From Firmicutes bacterium UBA1047 (GTDB lineage Bacteria > Bacillota > Clostridia > Tissierellales > Sedimentibacteraceae), in NCBI GenBank assembly GCA_002316585.1, contig DCDU01000074.1:7237-20558 (forward strand): a stretch of 13,322 bases of DNA, written 5' to 3'. The first letter of the stretch is position 1. Every line of letters starts with the position of its first letter. Positions 1-5,162 of the stretch are shown piece after piece. Both the position numbers and the translations under genes were made by a program. The notes under the pieces were generated by a model, which was not told the DNA's origin, made no database searches, and saw only the letters and a program-made list of their open reading frames with translations.

Positions 1-131
1 TTTATTTGCTCCTTTCGTCGCATAAATTAGGAATTTTGTGCGGTTGACCTACCATCCATCTGTTCTTCGCTACCGCTCGAACATCTGGGGTTAGGTCATA
101 CGAAAAGAATACCACACTTTTGGTGCGGTAT
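1..131 (-). ncRNA. Candidate structured RNA or riboswitch-like leader (truncated by window edge)
   Basis: This stretch lies downstream of the amidohydrolase gene and codes for nothing visible. It is much richer in G+C than its surroundings: 31 of the 60 bases at 41-100. On the minus strand I can pair: hairpin P0 (131-123 with 117-109); closing stem P1, CUUUUCGU (107-100) with ACGAAAGG (18-11); P2, GACCUA (97-92) with UAGGUC (51-46); P3, UGUUC (83-79) with GAACA (65-61). The P3 loop contains GCGGU (76-72), complementary to ACCGC (44-40), so a pseudoknot is possible. A weak stem (41-39 plus 36-32 with 28-24 plus 22-20) competes with it. AAAGGAG near 15-9 could be the ribosome binding site of a gene starting just outside the window, or part of the RNA. 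The family is not identified; the clostridial raiA-type RNA is one class to test. The fold was done by hand. Confidence 0.5.
101..131 (-). terminator. Possible terminator of the amidohydrolase gene
   Basis: On the minus strand a 9-pair stem with one G-U wobble (ATACCGCAC at 131-123, GTGTGGTAT at 117-109) and a 5-base loop begins 15 bases after the stop codon and is followed by TCTTTTCG. The U-tract is short and interrupted, and the same bases can pair in the structured RNA proposed for this region. It may therefore be the first hairpin of that RNA instead of, or as well as, a terminator. Confidence 0.4.
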
Positions 132-146
132 CAATTGTTATTATTT

Positions 147-1784
147 TTATTGATTGTTAATTTTATATACTGATTTTCCGTCAACATATGTTTCTATAAC
201 TCGAGTTTTCAGGATTTCTTCATCATTGTTTAAATTATATAAATCCTTGTCAAGCAGAATAAAGTCTGCTAATTTTCCAACTGCTATGGAACCTTTTATA
301 TCTTCTTCGCCTGATGCATATGCACCTTCAAGCGTATATGCCTTCAACGCTTCATCCATGGACAGCTTTTCATTTGGAAGATAAACTTTTTTTACTTCTC
401 CCGTAATACCCTCTCTTGTTACCGCTGAATAAATATTTGGCATGGTGTCAAATTTCTCCACGGGACTGTCTGTCCCAAATGAAGCGTGGATACCTTTATT
501 AATCATTGTTTTCCATGCATAGGATGTTTCCGCCAAATCCTTGCCTACTCTGTCATATACAATATTCATGTCGTAATCTGTAAATATTGGCTGAATATAT
601 GTTATTACATTCAATTCTTTAATTCGGTTCAATAGAGCATCATCTGTTATTTGACAATGAACTATTCCGTGCCTTAGATTATTGTCAGGATGCTTTTTCT
701 GCGCATATTCTATTGCATTTAAAGACATTTCTATTGCCCTATCCCCTATTGCATGTACTGCCACAGGGCAATTGTTCCTATGAGATAATAAAACCAATTC
801 ATTAATCTCATCCTGAGTCATTATTTCAATTCCTTTTACGGAAGGGGTGTCATTGTAAGGATTTCTGAGAGCTGCTGTTCTTGCGCCAAGCGAGCCGTCC
901 GTAAAAAGTTTAATGCAGCTTATGCGATATTTGTTGTTACCCCAGCCATGATTATATCCTTTTTGAAAAAATCCTCTCAGTAAATCAGTATCCGGAATTG
1001 AGCATTGCTCGCCTATACGAACTTTCAGCCTTCCCTCTTCATCCAATTCTCTTAATGCCTGAAACAGTAATTTATAATCTCTTTCGGTGCTATATCCGAT
1101 ATCATCTGTTTGTACAGATGTTAAGCCTTGCGCCAAAGCGAAATATTGAGCTTCATCAATTATATTTTTCAAGGCTTCTAAGCCATGGTCATAAACACTG
1201 ATTTTCACAATTGACAATAAACCTTCTTTAATAACTCCGTTCGGCTCTCCGTCCGGCAATGTTTCAATTAAATCTCCGTATTGCTCTGCTGTTTCCTTGT
1301 TTAAACCGACAATCTTAAGAGCTGCAGAGTTTAATACTCCAACATGAAAGCATGCACGCATAATCATTGTTGGTATATCACCGGTAATACTATCTAAATC
1401 AAACTTGTTTGGGAATCTTTTTTCATCCGTAAAATAATCCTGATTCCAGCCTGCCCCCTCTATCCAAGAATTATCTTCCGGTTCTCTCTTTTCAAGATTT
1501 TTCTTAATTTTGTCCCTGATTTCTTCAATGCTTTTTACACCCGCTAAATTTACATTCTTCAAGCTTTTTGCGAAATGCAGAAAGTGCATATGTGAATCGT
1601 TAAAGCCCGGTAATACGAAATGACCCTTTAAATCAGCTTCATTGCAGCTTTGGTCCTTTAAGTAATCTCTTGCACCTGCTTCAGTTCCCACATATGTAAA
1701 TTTATTGCCCTCGACTACAAATGCATCCGCAACCGAAACCTTATCCATGGTATGAATATTTCCGTTTTTAAATAATGTTTTCAA
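147..1784 (-). CDS. YtcJ-type metal-dependent amidohydrolase (amidohydrolase family 3)
   Basis: Predicted cytoplasmic hydrolase of 545 residues, close to the usual length of the YtcJ/COG1574 group, which hydrolyses C-N bonds in amides or related compounds; the substrate is not predictable. Visible features, numbered from the TTG start: a small beta-sandwich strand with NGNIHTMD near the N terminus, the metal-binding HxH within GFNDSHMH (His65, His67), IKLFTDGSLG with Lys292, VHAIGDRA with His344, HGIVH with His376, and FGTDSPV with Asp439, then the C-terminal sandwich (GKLADFILLDKD). All expected metal ligands seem present. An ATG start at 1796 is possible, but nothing like a ribosome binding site precedes it. 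The TTG at 1784-1782 has GGAGG five bases upstream and gives the family-typical MKTLFKNG start, so I prefer TTG. The gene has its own promoter and lies downstream of a TRAP transporter operon, so processing of the imported solute is a guess from context. Confidence 0.9.
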   Translation of the reverse strand: MKTLFKNGNIHTMDKVSVADAFVVEGNKFTYVGTEAGARDYLKDQSCNEADLKGHFVLPGFNDSHMHFLHFAKSLKNVNLAGVKSIEEIRDKIKKNLEKREPEDNSWIEGAGWNQDYFTDEKRFPNKFDLDSITGDIPTMIMRACFHVGVLNSAALKIVGLNKETAEQYGDLIETLPDGEPNGVIKEGLLSIVKISVYDHGLEALKNIIDEAQYFALAQGLTSVQTDDIGYSTERDYKLLFQALRELDEEGRLKVRIGEQCSIPDTDLLRGFFQKGYNHGWGNNKYRISCIKLFTDGSLGARTAALRNPYNDTPSVKGIEIMTQDEINELVLLSHRNNCPVAVHAIGDRAIEMSLNAIEYAQKKHPDNNLRHGIVHCQITDDALLNRIKELNVITYIQPIFTDYDMNIVYDRVGKDLAETSYAWKTMINKGIHASFGTDSPVEKFDTMPNIYSAVTREGITGEVKKVYLPNEKLSMDEALKAYTLEGAYASGEEDIKGSIAVGKLADFILLDKDLYNLNNDEEILKTRVIETYVDGKSVYKINNQ

Positions 1785-1855
1785 TTCTACCTCCATTTTT
1801 GTAATACTTGTAAGGGATTTCCAATTTCAAGAACTTAAATTTCAACACTGATTCA

Positions 1856-1885
1856 TCTTTGTCACTCAAAGGTCCGTCCCCAGAA
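1856..1885. repeat. GGGGACGGACC-type motif, possible remnant of a dispersed REP-like element
   Basis: The minus strand reads GGGGACGGACCTTTGAGTGA (1882-1863), more GC-rich than its surroundings and located in the leader of the amidohydrolase mRNA. From memory it resembles the GGGGACGG-plus-GTGACA ends of small dispersed elements common in clostridial intergenic regions. Only one half is present, with no matching inverted partner nearby. The resemblance could be chance. Confidence 0.25.
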
Positions 1886-1896
1886 TGCCTTGGTTT

Positions 1897-1925
1897 ATTA
1901 TATCATATTATCCTTAAATTGTTAT
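1897..1925 (-). promoter_or_regulatory. Housekeeping (sigma-A type) promoter for the amidohydrolase gene
   Basis: On the minus strand a perfect -10 TATAAT (1902-1897) is preceded by TG one base away, an extended -10. Seventeen bases upstream is ATAACA (1925-1920), matching TTGACA at four of six positions. Transcription would start near 1890, giving a leader of about 105 bases. There is no -24/-12 motif here, so the amidohydrolase is probably not under direct sigma-54 control, unlike the transporter. Confidence 0.6.
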
Positions 1926-1974
1926 AAAAAATAATAAAAAAGATACTTATATAACAAGGAGGCAGATATTATAC

Positions 1975-2018
1975 ACAAAAATAAAAACAATCCCAAATAT
2001 TGATTTTAGGATTGTTTT
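1975..2018 (-). terminator. Rho-independent terminator after dctM
   Basis: On the minus strand AAAACAATCC (2018-2009) pairs perfectly with GGATTGTTTT (1993-1984) around a 15-base loop, followed by TATTTTTG. It starts 26 bases after the dctM stop codon. The stem is AT-rich but long enough, and the U-rich tail lies in the right direction. It separates the transporter operon from the amidohydrolase promoter. Confidence 0.7.
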
Positions 2019-2044
2019 ATTCTTAAACTAATTGTTTACCCTAA

Positions 2045-3349
2045 TTAAACAAATACAAGCGATAACCAAGGTACATAGGTTATTGCGATTAATCCTGCCA
2101 ATGCCACCAAGAAGAACGGCAGAATATAAGGAAACATTTTTTCCATTTTTATTTTAGCAACTGCGGCGCCCACAAATAAATTACAGCCATAGGGAGGGGT
2201 GCACAAACCTATCGCTAAGTTTACTGCCATTACAACTCCAAAATGTACAGGGTCAATTCCAAGATTTCTTATTGTCGGCATTAACATGGGTGCCATAACA
2301 ATAATAGCCGGTACCGTATCAAGAAACAGTCCTACAACAAGTAAAATTAAATTGATAAATAATAAAACTACAGATGGATTAGTTGACACGGTTGTTAAGA
2401 ACTCTGTTATCATTTGCGGAACTTTTTCATAAGTCATAAATGTGGAAAACACCGTTGAATAACCTAATAAAAATGAAGTAATTCCATTTAATACCGCAGT
2501 ATCTAAAAATACATTTTTAAGACCTTCCCAACTAAGGTCCTTATATACAAACAAACTAATAATGATAGAATAAACTACTGATATGCAAGCAGCCTCCGTA
2601 GGAGTGAAAACTCCCGAATAAATTCCTCCTAAAATGATAACCGGAGAAAGCAAAGCCCAAAATCCATCTTTCACGCTTTTAATAATTTCTGATAATCTAT
2701 ATTTTAATGCCTCTTTAATCGGTACCTTTTCATCATGCCTTGCGGATTTTAAATCCACTCCCTTTATTGTACATATAACTATATTTGCAATTAAAAACAA
2801 TATACCAAGCAATACGCCCGGCAATACACCGGCCAAGAACAACTGCGGAATAGATACTCCCGTTGTGGCGCCATACAATACAAATGACAAGCTTGGAGGA
2901 ATAATAGGTCCCACTATACCTCCGAAACAAACTACTGTTGCAGCATAAGCGGGGTCATATCCCTTTTTTTTCATTTCCGGAATCATCATGCCGCCTATTG
3001 CAGATGTTGTTGCCATTCCGGAGCCTGATAACGCTCCAAAAAACATGCATGAAATTATAGCCACGCTGGCAATTGCACCATTTACAAAACTAATTAATGT
3101 AGATGCAAAATTTACAATCTTTTTAGCTATTCCCCCTGTTGACATTATAAGACCCGCCAACATAAAAAATGGTATAGCCATTACCGTGAATGAGAAAATC
3201 CCGCTGTAGGAATATTGAGCATTGATTGCCATGTTCAAGTCCGAATAAGCAGCCATAGAGAACATAGTAGCTCCACCTATTGCAAATCCAACCGGGACCC
3301 CAATTAACAACAATATAAACAATGCTATAAATAACGCTGGTACTGCCAT
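2045..3349 (-). CDS. dctM: TRAP transporter large permease subunit (DctM)
   Basis: Integral membrane protein of 434 residues, the normal length of DctM, which forms the sodium-coupled solute channel of tripartite ATP-independent periplasmic transporters. Hydrophobic segments run along the whole chain (roughly 12 or more), starting at residue 4. Family motifs are visible: GSGMATTSAIG (108-119), GGIVGPIIPPS (143-153), SGVFTPTEAA (245-254), a segment at 343-358 that begins LDTVPAIIVMAP, and TPPYGCNLF (384-392). The start has a strong ribosome binding site, AGGAGGG with a 7-base gap, which overlaps the dctQ stop codon (TAG), so the two membrane subunits are probably translationally coupled. It is the last gene of the dctPQM operon, and a terminator follows. 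The DctM subunit does not reveal the substrate. Confidence 0.96.
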   Translation of the reverse strand: MAVPALFIALFILLLIGVPVGFAIGGATMFSMAAYSDLNMAINAQYSYSGIFSFTVMAIPFFMLAGLIMSTGGIAKKIVNFASTLISFVNGAIASVAIISCMFFGALSGSGMATTSAIGGMMIPEMKKKGYDPAYAATVVCFGGIVGPIIPPSLSFVLYGATTGVSIPQLFLAGVLPGVLLGILFLIANIVICTIKGVDLKSARHDEKVPIKEALKYRLSEIIKSVKDGFWALLSPVIILGGIYSGVFTPTEAACISVVYSIIISLFVYKDLSWEGLKNVFLDTAVLNGITSFLLGYSTVFSTFMTYEKVPQMITEFLTTVSTNPSVVLLFINLILLVVGLFLDTVPAIIVMAPMLMPTIRNLGIDPVHFGVVMAVNLAIGLCTPPYGCNLFVGAAVAKIKMEKMFPYILPFFLVALAGLIAITYVPWLSLVFV

Positions 3350-3361
3350 TGTAGATCCCTC

Positions 3362-3850
3362 CTATATAATAATATCTTTCTTATTTATTGACTGTATTGA
3401 CTGAATAAAACATACAGCGGCTCTTATAATGAATATTCCGCATCCTAACACAACAGATAAATATCCCCATGCCGTGCTGATTTTAATTCCTGCATAAGGT
3501 ATATTTTTTTGAATACCTATCATTACAACTCCATAATACATGGTTATGCCGCATATAATTACCAATATTAGTTCTGAAATCGCTTCACAAATCATCTTTA
3601 ATTTATGTGGTAATTTATCCACTACTAAAGTTATTTTAATATGTTCCTTCCTCTTATGACCAATGCTTATACCTAACCATGAAATCCACACGAATAAAAA
3701 TTTTCCAAATTCTTCAGACCAAGACAACGAATTGTTGAATACATATCTCATTATAACTTGAAAAAATATTATGCCTACCATAACAACAAACATTGAAACA
3801 AGAACAGTTTCTTCAATTTTGTCCAATACTTTTATAATATTATTTTTCAC
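3362..3850 (-). CDS. dctQ: TRAP transporter small permease subunit (DctQ)
   Basis: Small membrane protein of 162 residues, typical for DctQ, which pairs with DctM and helps dock the solute-binding protein. Four hydrophobic segments are visible at about residues 13-33, 48-65, 90-110 and 125-150. The sequence SWSEEFGKFLFVWISWLG, just before and into the second segment, is the characteristic DctQ signature. The start codon is GTG (3850-3848), preceded by AAAGGAG with a 6-base gap. It sits 77 bases downstream of dctP, across a perfect hairpin, and 12 bases upstream of dctM. A GTG start and the intervening hairpin would both fit lower expression than dctP. Confidence 0.94.
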   Translation of the reverse strand: MKNNIIKVLDKIEETVLVSMFVVMVGIIFFQVIMRYVFNNSLSWSEEFGKFLFVWISWLGISIGHKRKEHIKITLVVDKLPHKLKMICEAISELILVIICGITMYYGVVMIGIQKNIPYAGIKISTAWGYLSVVLGCGIFIIRAAVCFIQSIQSINKKDIII

Positions 3851-3888
3851 GTCTTTCTCCTTTCATAACCTCCACCTAAACAATCATT

Positions 3889-3917
3889 ATTCAAGCATGG
3901 ATATACCATGCTTGAAT
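3889..3917 (-). other. Perfect intercistronic hairpin between dctP and dctQ
   Basis: ATTCAAGCATGG (3889-3900) and CCATGCTTGAAT (3906-3917) form a perfect 12-bp inverted repeat around a 5-base loop, starting 10 bases after the dctP stop codon. On the minus strand no U-tract follows (AATGATTGTTT), so it does not look like a full terminator. In binding-protein transport operons such hairpins often protect the upstream mRNA from 3' exonucleases or cause partial termination. That role is inferred here. Confidence 0.75.
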
Positions 3918-3927
3918 GCAGTTGATG

Positions 3928-4950
3928 CTACGGACGTGTTTTTAACCACTTTTCAAGCATTTCATCACCAACAATTTTGCGCTGATAATCATAAACAGAT
4001 TGTACGGCTTCTTCAAATGCTTTTATTTCATCTGCTGTAAGCTCATATACTTCTGCTCCTTCATCTTTAAACCTTGCTAAATACTCTTGTTCCTTTGCAT
4101 ATTCTTCTGCTCTTTGGTTTTTTGCAACTTCCTTAACGCATTTTACTAAAACTTCCCTGTCTGCCGGATCCAAAGATTCAATCCATTCTCTGGAACAAAT
4201 TATCGGGAAAGGAGAGCTGGCATGATTTGTCAATGTTACGTGCGGAGCAATCTCATGCAAATTAAAGTCATTAAATACTCCTAAGGAATGGCCTAACGCA
4301 TTGATTTGTCCTTGAGACAAAGATGTTATAACTTCTCCCCATGCCATCGGTGTCGGATTGGCTCCCATTGCCTTCCAAATTTCAATATTCAAATCATTTT
4401 GTGCTATTCTGATTTTTTGACCCTTTAAATCTTCATTGTTTTTGTAGATTTTATCCCTGCTTATAACTTGTCTCATACCGTTATAATACATATCGATGCA
4501 ATAGTAACCGGAATCTTTTAACGTTTCGTTAAACAGCTCCAAGCCGCCGTTTTCAAAAGTTCCTTTTTCCCAAGCCTCAAAGGAAGGATATAAGTACGGC
4601 AAATCTATGCATGTTGCAGCAGGACCCGCGGCAGACGTAATTACCGATGATAAATCAAACATCATTGTTACGGTTCCGATTTTTATTCCCGAAACCAAAT
4701 CCGGTGTATCTCCCAACTGTCCGTCTGAATATACTTCAATCTTAAATTTACCCGGAGCTTCCTTTTCTAATAATTCCCCTAATTTCACACTCCAAGTATT
4801 TGTGGATCTTTGGGATGAGTCAGTATGTCCGATTTTAATTACAATCGGTCCGTCACTTGGCGCTGCTTCGTCTTTATTGGAGCAGCCTGCAGCAAAGCCC
4901 ATAATCATGACAAAAGACAATATTACTGCTATAATTCTTACTTTCTTCAT
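3928..4950 (-). CDS. dctP: TRAP transporter solute-binding lipoprotein (DctP family)
   Basis: Extracellular solute receptor of a TRAP transporter, 340 residues. The N terminus is a lipoprotein signal: MKKVRI, a hydrophobic stretch, then the lipobox FAAGC with Cys23, so the mature protein is probably anchored to the outer face of the membrane. Family features follow: IKIGHTDS at the start of the mature fold; YYNGMRQVIS (155-164); KGQKIRIA with Arg181, the position of the arginine that usually binds the ligand carboxylate; and NPTPMAWGEVITSLSQGQI (198-216). Where relatives commonly have a VDGQEN-like sequence, this one reads INALGHSL, so the ligand may differ from ordinary dicarboxylates. The ribosome binding site AGAAAGGA precedes the ATG. 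It is the first gene of the operon, behind a sigma-54-type promoter about 33 bases upstream of the start codon. Confidence 0.94.
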   Translation of the reverse strand: MKKVRIIAVILSFVMIMGFAAGCSNKDEAAPSDGPIVIKIGHTDSSQRSTNTWSVKLGELLEKEAPGKFKIEVYSDGQLGDTPDLVSGIKIGTVTMMFDLSSVITSAAGPAATCIDLPYLYPSFEAWEKGTFENGGLELFNETLKDSGYYCIDMYYNGMRQVISRDKIYKNNEDLKGQKIRIAQNDLNIEIWKAMGANPTPMAWGEVITSLSQGQINALGHSLGVFNDFNLHEIAPHVTLTNHASSPFPIICSREWIESLDPADREVLVKCVKEVAKNQRAEEYAKEQEYLARFKDEGAEVYELTADEIKAFEEAVQSVYDYQRKIVGDEMLEKWLKTRP

Positions 4951-4992
4951 TTTTTTATCCTTTCTAAGTTTTAATGTAGTTCAAATACTATT

Positions 4993-5010
4993 AAGCAAAT
5001 TCTATGCCAA
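4993..5010 (-). promoter_or_regulatory. Sigma-54 (-24/-12) promoter of dctPQM
   Basis: The minus strand reads TTGGCATAGAATTTGCTT (5010-4993). This matches the sigma-54 consensus TTGGCAC-N5-TTGCT except for T in place of C at the end of the first block. The invariant GG (5008-5007) and GC (4996-4995) are spaced exactly 12 bases, as required. The predicted start is near 4983, giving a leader of about 33 bases with a good ribosome binding site. The adjacent gene encodes a sigma-54 activator, which supports the call. Confidence 0.8.
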
Positions 5011-5082
5011 AAAAATAAATTTGATAGTTTTATATCAATATCTGCATTTTATTTGCTTTTAATACTTAAAAATTCTATCATC

Positions 5083-5124
5083 AAAAAATAAGAGCGTGAA
5101 AAATATTTCATGCTCTTATTTTTT
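5083..5124 (-). terminator. Strong palindromic terminator after the response regulator gene
   Basis: A 13-bp perfect stem (5083-5095 with 5112-5124) is extended by an inner TGAAA/TTTCA stem around the loop. Read on the minus strand, the right arm ends in GCTCTTATTTTTTGATG, a good U-rich tail. It lies 39 bases downstream of the regulator stop codon and would end the sbcD-sbcC-kinase-regulator transcript before the dctP promoter. The arms also have A and T runs in the other direction, so it could work both ways. Confidence 0.8.
5094..5113. promoter_or_regulatory. Candidate upstream activator site 1 for the sigma-54 activator
   Basis: The dyad GCGTGAAA-AATA-TTTCATGC is a 20-bp near-perfect inverted repeat with one mismatch per arm. 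It is centred about 120 bases upstream of the predicted dctP start, the usual distance for enhancer sites bound by NtrC-family activators. It is embedded in the terminator hairpin of the regulator gene, so the symmetry could be due to termination alone. The related second dyad 31 bases away argues for protein binding. Confidence 0.45.
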
Positions 5125-5144
5125 TAATGATATTTATTTCACGC
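5125..5144. promoter_or_regulatory. Candidate upstream activator site 2 (degenerate)
   Basis: The plus strand reads TAATGATA-TTTA-TTTCACGC. The right half TTTCACGC is the exact reverse complement of the left half of site 1 (GCGTGAAA). The left half matches site 1 at only four of eight positions. The centre is 31 bases from that of site 1, about three helical turns, and about 151 bases upstream of the predicted dctP start. Such in-phase paired sites are typical of NtrC-type enhancers. Confidence 0.35.
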
Positions 5145-5162
5145 TTTATCGCAATTTCATAA

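Noticed and set aside
60..97. GTTCGAG-like sequence suggesting a tRNA T-loop on the minus strand
   Set aside because: No acceptor stem, anticodon arm or proper T-stem could be built around it. The bases fit the structured RNA pairing better.
149..184. Possible promoter for the left-edge RNA (TTGACG at 184-179 with ATTAAC 17 bases on)
   Set aside because: The -10 matches the consensus at only three of six positions and lies at the end of the amidohydrolase gene, too weak to list as a feature.
1958..2003. Plus-strand AAGGAGG followed by a short frame that would need an ATT start
   Set aside because: It gives only 11 codons before a stop and overlaps the dctM terminator. The Shine-Dalgarno match is probably chance.
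2634..2948. 104-codon open frame on the plus strand inside dctM
   Set aside because: Antisense to a clearly real membrane protein gene, with no ribosome binding site or family similarity seen.
5021..5038. Inverted repeat TTGATA-N6-TATCAA between the enhancer candidates and the sigma-54 promoter
   Set aside because: Only six-base arms made almost wholly of A and T in very AT-rich DNA. It could be an operator, but the chance expectation is high.
4607..5062. 151-codon open frame on the plus strand overlapping dctP and its promoter region
   Set aside because: Shadow of the dctP coding frame extended into AT-rich spacer. No recognisable domain, and it crosses a well-supported promoter.
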